DNA of 5,229 bases from Campylobacterales bacterium. Lineage in GTDB: Bacteria > Campylobacterota > Campylobacteria > Campylobacterales > JALSKU01. The notes below the pieces were generated by a model. The model saw only the letters and a list, made by a program, of their open reading frames with translations. It was not told the DNA's origin and did no database searches. Positions within the stretch are counted from its first letter, which is position 1, and every line of letters starts with the position of its first letter. Below, piece by piece: positions 1 to 5,229 of the stretch. Position numbers and translations under genes: made by a program. The DNA is taken from contig JALVWW010000012.1 of NCBI GenBank assembly GCA_027023175.1, forward strand, positions 1 through 5,229. The letters are read 5' to 3'.

Positions 1-1462
1 ACATACCTGTACTATCAACCGCAGCTGTAGCGATTTGTAGATTTCTTGATAGCTCAAGTTGGCCATCTTTTTTAAGAGGATCTATGTATCCGCCACTATT
101 TAATATATTGGTTGCAACTGCATATCCTGCAGTATGATCTGCTCCCATTGGAGTAGTTGCATAAGTTACGCCTTGACCCTTGATGGCTCTTGGCTCATAA
201 GCTGGAATTGCTTGGTTTTTAACTACAGGAACTCTAACAAGTCCATAAACTTTACCCAATGTTCCTGTACCACTTCCTACAATTCTTCCAAGAGGAGTTC
301 CTTTGGCTACTTCATATTTTAGTATCTCATAAGCTCTTTCTCCATCACCAAACTCTATGATGTCAGTTTCTGCTGCAAGTCCTAGAGTAACACCTGTTTC
401 AATGGCATCTACACCTATATCATCCATAAGATGATCTATTTTGGCTATCATATCAAGATCTTTGATGCCTAGATTTGCACCAAAAGCCCAAATCATTTCA
501 TACTCAAATCCACTTGTTAAATAGTTGCCGTCTTTATCATTATAAACTTGAGAGCATTGTATAACACATCCCGCATGACATCCGTGAGTTGTTTTGCCGC
601 CTCTCTCTTTGATATTTTCTGCCATAGTCTCACCGCTTATAGCTTCAGCATGATCATTGTTTCCGCTTCTAAAGTTGTAGCTTGGTAAACCACCTGCTTC
701 ATTAATGATGTTTACAAGCACATTTGTACCGAATGCTGGAAGTCCTTCGCCACTTATAGGGTTTTCTTTAAGTGCTTTTGTAAAGACTTTGTTTGCCTCT
801 TTAAATTTTTGAGGGTCAGCATAACTGACTTCTTTATAGTTTTCGGCATCTATGGTTATACATTTTATCTTTTTAGATCCCATGACAGCACCAAGTCCGC
901 CTCTACCTAAGCTTCTAAACTTACCTTGAGGATCTTTTACTGAAATATTAGCTATAGACATTCTCATTTCACCAGGTGTTCCTATAGTCATAACAGCTAC
1001 TTTTTTATTGTATCTGTTTAACATTTCGTCTAGTACTTCAAAGTTTTGCTTTCCTACCAATTCCGGAACCGGTTCAATAAGTACCTCATTTTTTGTCACA
1101 TGTACATGGTAAAAAGTGCTGTCATCTTCAGGAATCCCCTCTATGATAAGAGCTTTTACTCCAAGTTTAGCCATGATACCTGCACTTGTTCCGCCCGAGT
1201 TACTCTCTTTTATACCACCGGTTAGTGGACTTTTGGCTCCGACTGAAGTTCTTCCGCTGTTTGATGCAGTAGTTCCGGATAGTAAACCCGGTGCAAAAAC
1301 CAATTTATTGTTTGGTCCCAGAGGATGACACTCTGGATCTACCTCTTTAGAAACTATTGTAGAAGTTAAACCTCTACCGCCCAAACCCATCCATTCGGCG
1401 GGTACATCTTCTATGCTGTAACTCATATCGCTCATATTGACACGATAAATTTTATCTGACAT
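1..1462 (-). CDS. Aldehyde:ferredoxin oxidoreductase (tungsten/molybdenum bis-pterin enzyme), 3' end missing
   Basis: AOR-family enzymes are cytoplasmic, tungsten- (sometimes molybdenum-) bis-pyranopterin enzymes that interconvert aldehydes and carboxylic acids using ferredoxin. The first 487 residues are visible. An AFOR N-terminal domain (about 1-205) carries the LGGRGL pterin-binding signature (27-32), the SPLTGG segment (78-83) and GRGGLGAVMG (187-196). The central and C-terminal part has LPSYNF (259-264), Cys295, Cys299 and Cys303 for a [4Fe-4S] cluster, a DxxGxD motif (Asp347-Asp352) and GADHTAG (His443). The cysteine spacing is CxxxCxxxC, not the CxxC of archaeal AORs; from memory it matches the YdhV-like subgroup (CMPGCVIQC in E. 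coli). The visible part stops at DSTGM, where the family's DxxGL(C/D) motif would give the fourth cluster ligand. About 100 or more residues are therefore missing. The ATG at 1460-1462 is set by a strong upstream AAGGAG. GC content looks higher than in the signalling genes. Family assignment is firm; substrate is unknown, and no partner ferredoxin gene is visible. Confidence 0.95.
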   Translation of the reverse strand, partial: MSDKIYRVNMSDMSYSIEDVPAEWMGLGGRGLTSTIVSKEVDPECHPLGPNNKLVFAPGLLSGTTASNSGRTSVGAKSPLTGGIKESNSGGTSAGIMAKLGVKALIIEGIPEDDSTFYHVHVTKNEVLIEPVPELVGKQNFEVLDEMLNRYNKKVAVMTIGTPGEMRMSIANISVKDPQGKFRSLGRGGLGAVMGSKKIKCITIDAENYKEVSYADPQKFKEANKVFTKALKENPISGEGLPAFGTNVLVNIINEAGGLPSYNFRSGNNDHAEAISGETMAENIKERGGKTTHGCHAGCVIQCSQVYNDKDGNYLTSGFEYEMIWAFGANLGIKDLDMIAKIDHLMDDIGVDAIETGVTLGLAAETDIIEFGDGERAYEILKYEVAKGTPLGRIVGSGTGTLGKVYGLVRVPVVKNQAIPAYEPRAIKGQGVTYATTPMGADHTAGYAVATNILNSGGYIDPLKKDGQLELSRNLQIATAAVDSTGM

Positions 1463-1467
1463 TCTCA

Positions 1468-1473
1468 CTCCTT
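1468..1473 (-). promoter_or_regulatory. Ribosome-binding site of the AOR gene
   Basis: On the minus strand AAGGAG lies 5 bases before the ATG at 1462. It is a near-perfect Shine-Dalgarno sequence at normal spacing and fixes the start of the AOR gene. Confidence 0.85.
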
Positions 1474-1489
1474 ACTAAAAAATTAGACT

Positions 1490-1519
1490 ATTTTAGCACT
1501 TTTTTAGAGCAAAAAGCAA
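1490..1519 (-). promoter_or_regulatory. Candidate extended -10 sigma-70 promoter for the AOR gene
   Basis: Read on the minus strand, TTGCTT (1514-1519) is followed after 18 bases by TAAAAT (1490-1495). The -10 is preceded by TGC, giving an extended -10 (TGCTAAAAT). Transcription would start near 1483 and give a leader of about 20 bases containing the AAGGAG site. The hexamers were found by eye in AT-rich DNA, so the call is plausible and not proven. The -35 overlaps the left arm of the inverted repeat at 1516-1554. Confidence 0.45.
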
Positions 1520-1554
1520 GAAAAATGGTCAAGAAAGAAATATGTTTTTCTTGC
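1516..1554. repeat. Perfect 10-bp inverted repeat in the divergent promoter region
   Basis: GCAAGAAAAA (1516-1525) is exactly complementary to TTTTTCTTGC (1545-1554), with 19 bases between. A second pairing overlaps it: AAAGAAAT (1534-1541) with ATTTCTTT (1557-1564). The left arm covers the candidate -35 of the AOR promoter. The element could be an operator for a dimeric regulator, or could fold as a hairpin if transcribed from the kinase direction. The arms are A/T-rich but contain three G/C pairs, so chance is less likely than for pure A/T repeats nearby. Confidence 0.5.
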
Positions 1555-1605
1555 ACATTTCTTTTTTACATATATTTTAAGCAAAACAGTAAAATATTTT
1601 TTAAT

Positions 1606-1684
1606 TTAATAACTATTAAGTAAAAAAAAGTTAGTATATATTGATAAGATTTTTGAAAGGTTTTTAATAAATTGAAACTATTAA
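1606..1684. repeat. Pair of AACTATTAA direct repeats, each within a TTAATA...TATTAA dyad
   Basis: AACTATTAA occurs at 1611-1619 and again at 1676-1684, 65 bases apart. Each copy forms the right side of an imperfect dyad: TTAATA at 1606-1611 with TATTAA at 1614-1619 (2-base gap), and TTAATA at 1664-1669 with TATTAA at 1679-1684 (9-base gap). They flank the candidate kinase promoter, so a regulator could bind both. Pure A/T repeats are common by chance in DNA this AT-rich, so the call is tentative. Confidence 0.25.
1641..1670 (+). promoter_or_regulatory. Candidate promoter for the kinase-regulator operon
   Basis: TTGATA (1641-1646) and TAATAA (1665-1670) are separated by 18 bases, and an A-tract (1622-1629) that could act as an UP element lies just upstream. 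The predicted leader is about 50 bases. The -10 is weak and other hexamer pairs can be drawn in this AT-rich stretch. No sigma-54 (GG-N10-GC) signature was seen. Confidence 0.3.
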
Positions 1685-1715
1685 AGTTATTTTCTTTTTT
1701 TATTAGGCTTGGTTC

Positions 1716-1720
1716 AGGAG
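1716..1720 (+). promoter_or_regulatory. Ribosome-binding site of the histidine kinase gene
   Basis: AGGAG ends 7 bases before the ATG at 1728, which is optimal spacing, and fixes the kinase start. Confidence 0.8.
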
Positions 1721-1727
1721 TAATACA

Positions 1728-3221
1728 ATGCTGAAAGAAAAAAAAATTACTTTTAATAATTTTAGTTTTTCTTATATTTTTATATTTTTAGCAATTATTG
1801 TCATTGTTTTTACCGCTATAGTTTACTCAAAATATAATTATGTTGAAAAAAGAGTAATTCAGTCAAATCTTCTATCAAATATTGAATATGTAAAAGATAT
1901 TGCAACCAATATCAATATGCTTTTAAAGAAAAATATCAAAGGTGATTTGTATAATTACTTTAAAAAGCATCCTAAAGAGATAAAAAAATATGAATCATAT
2001 TTACAACTTTTTATCACAAAAAGATACAAGTATGTTTATATACTAAGGAGAAATCCACAAAATAAAAATAGGTATATTTTTATTTTGGACGGTACCGTAG
2101 ATAAAAAAGAAAAAAGTGAATTTTCTGAACCATATGAGCCATTAGAAACCAACAAATGGAGCCAAGTATATAAAAGAAAAAAACCGGTATATTTTATGCA
2201 TACAGGACTTAAAACATTATGGATGACATATCTTATGCCTATACTATCCAACGATAAAGTAAATGCCATACTTGTTGTAGACTTTTCCATGAAATACCAC
2301 AATACAATAGTCTCAGTAATGAAAGAGCTTGATGATACATATCGGCTTGTACTTATCCTTTTTGTAGTTATATTTTTTATCATTATAGTTTTTTCGATAC
2401 TTGATATAAAAAGAGAACAAAAAAAAGATGAGGCACTTCAAAAAGTAGAAAAGATAAATCTTGAACTTGAAGAGAAGATTAAAAAAGCTGTTGAAGAAAA
2501 TAGAAAAAAAGATCAAGCAATGTTTCAACAATCCCGCCTTGCACAAATGGGAGAAATATTGAGTATGATAGCCCATCAATGGAGACAGCCTCTTTCAGCT
2601 ATCAGTTCAACTGCATCATCTTTGAAACTCAAAGCTACACTGGGAAAAGTCGATAAAGATACAATTTTGCAAAAAAGTGACGATATTATAAAATATTCTA
2701 AGCACCTAAGTTTAACCATAGATGATTTTAGAAGTTTTTTCAAATCCAATAAGATAAAAATGGATACTGACTTAAACCAAGTAGTCAAGTCTGTTTTAAA
2801 TATTGTTGAACATTCGTTAAAGAATAATGGAATTTCTCTTGAGATTAAACTTGAATGCGATAGAATATTTCAGTCATATCCAAATGAGATAAAACAAGTT
2901 TTGTTAAATCTTGTAAAAAATGCAGAAGATATATTGAAAGAGAAGGCTATCAAGAAGCCAAAAATTACTATAAAAACTTATGAAAAAGATGGTGTGCCGG
3001 TTTTGGAAGTTTTAGATAATGCCGGAGGAGTACCCGTAGATATAATAGATAAGATTTTTGATCCATATTTTTCAACTAAAACAAAAAAAGATGGTACGGG
3101 ATTGGGTTTATATATGAGTAAAATTATCATCGAAGAGCATTGTAACAGTAAAATAGAAGTTGTTAATGAAAAAGACGGTGCACTTTTTAGAGTAATATTT
3201 GGAGGTAGCAAAGGTGTATAA
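1728..3221 (+). CDS. Membrane-bound sensor histidine kinase with Cache/PDC-like periplasmic domain
   Basis: This 497-aa inner-membrane kinase should autophosphorylate on His283 and pass the phosphate to the REC domain encoded next. Transmembrane helices at about 15-34 and 206-225 bracket an extracytoplasmic domain of about 170 residues. Its late part (ILDGT near 119-123, PYEPLE near 135-140, LWMTYLMPI near 164-172, ILVVDFS near 181-187) resembles the Cache/PDC-type sensor folds of Campylobacterota; its ligand cannot be told. A lysine/glutamate-rich coiled coil (about 227-270) leads to the H-box IAHQWRQPL. The ATP-binding domain is complete: N-box Asn394 and Asn398, G1 box DNAGG (430-434), F-box IFDPYF (443-448) and G2 box GTGLG (456-460). 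No HAMP or receiver domain is present. The gene overlaps the next by 8 bases from that gene's likely GTG start, so the two are very probably co-transcribed and translationally coupled. Kinase function is firm; sensor fold and signal are inferred. Confidence 0.93.
   Translation: MLKEKKITFNNFSFSYIFIFLAIIVIVFTAIVYSKYNYVEKRVIQSNLLSNIEYVKDIATNINMLLKKNIKGDLYNYFKKHPKEIKKYESYLQLFITKRYKYVYILRRNPQNKNRYIFILDGTVDKKEKSEFSEPYEPLETNKWSQVYKRKKPVYFMHTGLKTLWMTYLMPILSNDKVNAILVVDFSMKYHNTIVSVMKELDDTYRLVLILFVVIFFIIIVFSILDIKREQKKDEALQKVEKINLELEEKIKKAVEENRKKDQAMFQQSRLAQMGEILSMIAHQWRQPLSAISSTASSLKLKATLGKVDKDTILQKSDDIIKYSKHLSLTIDDFRSFFKSNKIKMDTDLNQVVKSVLNIVEHSLKNNGISLEIKLECDRIFQSYPNEIKQVLLNLVKNAEDILKEKAIKKPKITIKTYEKDGVPVLEVLDNAGGVPVDIIDKIFDPYFSTKTKKDGTGLGLYMSKIIIEEHCNSKIEVVNEKDGALFRVIFGGSKGV
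3201..3205 (+). promoter_or_regulatory. Ribosome-binding site inside the kinase gene that selects a GTG start
   Basis: GGAGG lies within the last codons of the kinase gene and ends 8 bases before GTG at 3214. It is a consensus site at good spacing. It cannot serve the alternative upstream TTG at 3199, because it overlaps that codon and continues downstream of it. It therefore argues for the GTG start. Confidence 0.7.
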
Positions 3222-5202
3222 TTGTAATATAGAGGATGTAGTAGAATTTTTTTCAGGTACAAAACTTTTATATATAGAAGATAATAAAGAAGCAAGAGAA
3301 GCGACACAGGGGATATTAGAAGAATTTTTTGGAGATATTTATATAGGTGTTGATGGAGTTGACGGATATAATAAATTTATTGAACATTATAAAGATATTG
3401 ACCTTATTATAACAGATATCAATATGCCGAATATGAACGGCATTGAAATGATAGAAAAGATAAAAAAGAGTAATTTGAAAGAAATTCCCGTTTTGGTACT
3501 ATCAGCTCACAATGAAGTTGATTATTTTATCAATAGTATAAAAGTCGGTATCAATGGATATCTTTTAAAGCCTGTAGATATTGAGCAATTTGTTGCATCA
3601 TTATGTCAAGTATCTCAAACTATAAAATTGAGCAAGGAATTGCAGAAAAAAACTTCTTTGCTTGAACAATATCAACATATAGTTGATCACTCCTCTATAG
3701 TTTCCAAAACAGATGCTAGAGGGGTTATAACATATATAAATGATAAATTTTGCCAAATATCCAAATATTCAAAAGATGAACTTATAGGTAAGCCGCATAA
3801 TATCATAAGACATCCTGATGTTCCAAAAGAGGTTTTTAAAGATCTTTGGCATACTATAAAAGATAAAAAAGAGATATGGCAAGGAGTTGTTAAAAATAGA
3901 GCTAAAGATGGTACGCCTTATTATGTAAATGCAACCGTGGGTCCCATTTTAGATCAAAATGGTGATATTCAAGAATATATTGCCCTAAGGAGTCTTGTAA
4001 CAGATATTATGGATGCAAAAAAGAGACTGCAAGATTTTATATTTGATGTAAAAAGGTTTGCTATAGCATATTTTAAGATAGAAGACTTTGAAGACTTTCA
4101 ATTTTATTATGGCTTAAAACTTTCAGGACAAATTGAAGAAACTCTTGTTGATAATATAAAAAAAATTATACCAAAAGAATTTAGCATAGAAGTTTTTGAC
4201 CTTGGTGAAGGTGAGTTTGTTTTAGCAACTGATTTAGAACATTGTGATAAAAGTGATAATGAAGTTGTAAATTTTTTAAAAAATTTACAAAAACGATTAA
4301 ATGCACAAAAGTGGCAAGTAGGTGATATAAAATATGATATAACAGTTATGATGAGTTTAGCTTATGGCAATAATGCTTTGGATGATGCAAAGTATGGTCT
4401 AAAAAAGGCAATTAAAGAGAATAAACTATATGTGTTTGCAAATGATTTTGCTAAAATTGCTCACAAAAAAGCTGAACAAAATATAAATATTATAAAAATG
4501 GTAAAAAGTGCACTAAATAACAATAAAGTTGTATCTTTCTTTCAACCAATCGTAAACAATAAAACCAAAGAGATAGAAAAGTATGAATCATTAGTTAGAA
4601 TAATTGATGAAAACAATCAAATAGTTACACCTTTTTACTTTTTAGAAGTTGCAAGAAAAGGTATGTATTACTCAAGTTTGACTAGTAAAATCTTAAAAAA
4701 TTCATTTGAAGCATTAAAAATTACTTCAAAAGATATAAGCATTAATCTTTCAGCTTATGATATAGAAAAGGAGCATACTAGATATGAGATATATGATTAT
4801 TTGGATAAGCTTCAAGATGATACCAATAGACTAATTTTTGAATTACTAGAAAGTGAGGCAGCAATTGAATTTAAGGTTATAAAAGATTTTATCAAACATG
4901 TGAAGTCTTATGGAGTAAAGATTGCTATAGATGATTTTGGAAGTGGATATTCGAATATGAAAAGAGTTATAAAATATGACCCTGATATCATAAAAATTGA
5001 TGGAAGTCTTATACAAAACTTAGAATATGATAAAAAATCACTCTCTATTATAAAAGGGTTCTTGTCTTTTGCAAAAGAACAGGATATTCAAACAGTTGCA
5101 GAGTTTGTTGAAAATGAAAATATCTATCTTATCTTAAAAGAATTGGGTGTTGATTTTTCACAAGGGTATTATTTTGGCAAACCTGAAAGATTAAAAGGGT
5201 AG
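3214..5202 (+). CDS. Response regulator: REC-PAS-degenerate GGDEF-EAL c-di-GMP phosphodiesterase
   Basis: Soluble four-domain signalling protein of 662 aa from the GTG at 3214; a TTG at 3199 would add 5 residues but has no ribosome-binding site. REC domain (about 16-135): acidic Glu22 and Asp23, phosphoacceptor Asp68, Ser97, Lys119-Pro120. PAS domain (about 152-268) resembles the Aer redox sensor, with RHPD (199-202) and Trp222 in the WQGVVKNR stretch. GGDEF-like domain (about 275-415): the signature is GEGEF (331-335) and the first metal-binding Asp is replaced by Lys288, so cyclase activity is unlikely. EAL domain (about 428-658): the signature reads ESL (Glu458), with Asn511, Glu543, Asp573-Asp574, Lys594, Glu630 and Gln650 all present, so hydrolysis of c-di-GMP to pGpG is expected. 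There is no DNA-binding domain. The overlap with the kinase gene makes that kinase the obvious phosphodonor. Domain calls are firm; enzymatic state and PAS cofactor are inferred. Confidence 0.93.
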   Translation: MYNCNIEDVVEFFSGTKLLYIEDNKEAREATQGILEEFFGDIYIGVDGVDGYNKFIEHYKDIDLIITDINMPNMNGIEMIEKIKKSNLKEIPVLVLSAHNEVDYFINSIKVGINGYLLKPVDIEQFVASLCQVSQTIKLSKELQKKTSLLEQYQHIVDHSSIVSKTDARGVITYINDKFCQISKYSKDELIGKPHNIIRHPDVPKEVFKDLWHTIKDKKEIWQGVVKNRAKDGTPYYVNATVGPILDQNGDIQEYIALRSLVTDIMDAKKRLQDFIFDVKRFAIAYFKIEDFEDFQFYYGLKLSGQIEETLVDNIKKIIPKEFSIEVFDLGEGEFVLATDLEHCDKSDNEVVNFLKNLQKRLNAQKWQVGDIKYDITVMMSLAYGNNALDDAKYGLKKAIKENKLYVFANDFAKIAHKKAEQNINIIKMVKSALNNNKVVSFFQPIVNNKTKEIEKYESLVRIIDENNQIVTPFYFLEVARKGMYYSSLTSKILKNSFEALKITSKDISINLSAYDIEKEHTRYEIYDYLDKLQDDTNRLIFELLESEAAIEFKVIKDFIKHVKSYGVKIAIDDFGSGYSNMKRVIKYDPDIIKIDGSLIQNLEYDKKSLSIIKGFLSFAKEQDIQTVAEFVENENIYLILKELGVDFSQGYYFGKPERLKG

Positions 5203-5208
5203 AGACTT

Positions 5209-5229
5209 ATGAAAAAAATTCTTTCTCTT
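5209..5229 (+). CDS. Start of a downstream gene, only 7 codons visible
   Basis: An ATG 6 bases after the stop of the phosphodiesterase gene opens a frame reading MKKILSL, which runs off the right edge. The two lysines followed by hydrophobic residues look like the start of a Sec signal peptide or membrane anchor, so an exported product is possible. A purine-rich AAAAGGG stretch (5193-5199) overlapping the end of the previous gene could be a ribosome-binding site 9 bases away. The short spacing suggests it is the third gene of the operon. Function cannot be judged. Confidence 0.55.

Noticed and set aside
134..322. Plus-strand ORF of 62 codons
   Set aside because: It is antisense to the well-supported AOR reading frame, has a low-complexity composition and no recognisable domain.
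1116..1328. Plus-strand ORF of 70 codons, rich in Pro, Leu and Ser
   Set aside because: It is the antisense shadow of the conserved AOR N-terminal domain (SPLTGG and neighbouring blocks).
1591..1600. AAAATATTTT palindrome as an operator
   Set aside because: A pure A/T 10-bp palindrome is expected by chance in an intergenic stretch this AT-rich, and it is not clearly placed relative to either promoter.
1463..1727. Small RNA, riboswitch or hidden small gene in the divergent intergenic region
   Set aside because: The stretch is almost all A and T with no GC-rich stem, no terminator hairpin with a U-tract and no open frame with a ribosome-binding site.
3199..3213. TTG at 3199 as start of the response regulator
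   Set aside because: No ribosome-binding site precedes it, while GGAGG at 3201-3205 is well placed for the GTG at 3214.
2036..3307. Four minus-strand ORFs opposite the kinase gene
   Set aside because: They lie entirely or mainly within a gene with complete kinase motifs, overlap one another, and have Phe/Leu/Ser-rich compositions typical of antisense reading of AT-rich DNA.
3222..5229. Transcription terminator between the operon genes or after the phosphodiesterase gene
   Set aside because: The kinase and regulator genes overlap and only 6 bases separate the regulator from the next ATG; no hairpin followed by a T-run was seen.

Overview
The window holds a divergent gene pair from an AT-rich bacterium. 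On the minus strand is a tungsten-dependent aldehyde:ferredoxin oxidoreductase (AOR) gene that runs off the left edge. On the plus strand is a two-gene signalling operon, a sensor histidine kinase followed by a response regulator with a cyclic-di-GMP phosphodiesterase output, and then the first codons of a third gene. The low GC content (about 40% by eye in the AOR gene, nearer 30% in the signalling genes), the 'HQWRQPL' kinase H-box and the Aer-type PAS 'RHPD' motif together suggest a Campylobacterota (epsilonproteobacterial) genome, for example a Sulfurimonas-, Sulfurospirillum- or Arcobacter-like organism. This placement is inferred from familiarity with such proteins, not from a search.

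Layout: positions 1-1462 (minus) encode the N-terminal 487 residues of the AOR. Positions 1463-1727 are a 265-base, very AT-rich divergent promoter region. It holds a good ribosome-binding site and a plausible extended -10 promoter for AOR, a perfect 10-bp inverted repeat over the AOR -35 region, and a weaker promoter candidate and clear ribosome-binding site for the kinase. Positions 1728-3221 (plus) encode a 497-aa membrane histidine kinase with an extracytoplasmic sensor domain. Positions 3214-5202 (plus) encode a 662-aa REC-PAS-degenerate GGDEF-EAL protein whose best start is a GTG inside the end of the kinase gene. At 5209 a further ORF (MKKILSL...) begins and leaves the window.

How they may work together: the kinase should sense something outside the cytoplasm and phosphorylate Asp68 of the downstream protein. 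That protein has no DNA-binding domain. It carries a PAS domain resembling the FAD-binding redox sensor of Aer, a GGDEF domain that has lost its key catalytic residues, and an EAL domain with its metal and catalytic residues intact. The simplest reading is a c-di-GMP hydrolase gated by an external signal (through phosphorylation) and possibly by an internal redox or oxygen signal (through PAS). A functional link to the divergent AOR gene is possible but rests only on adjacency. I saw no mobile element, CRISPR array, tRNA or rRNA, and no system here that is clearly of an undescribed type.
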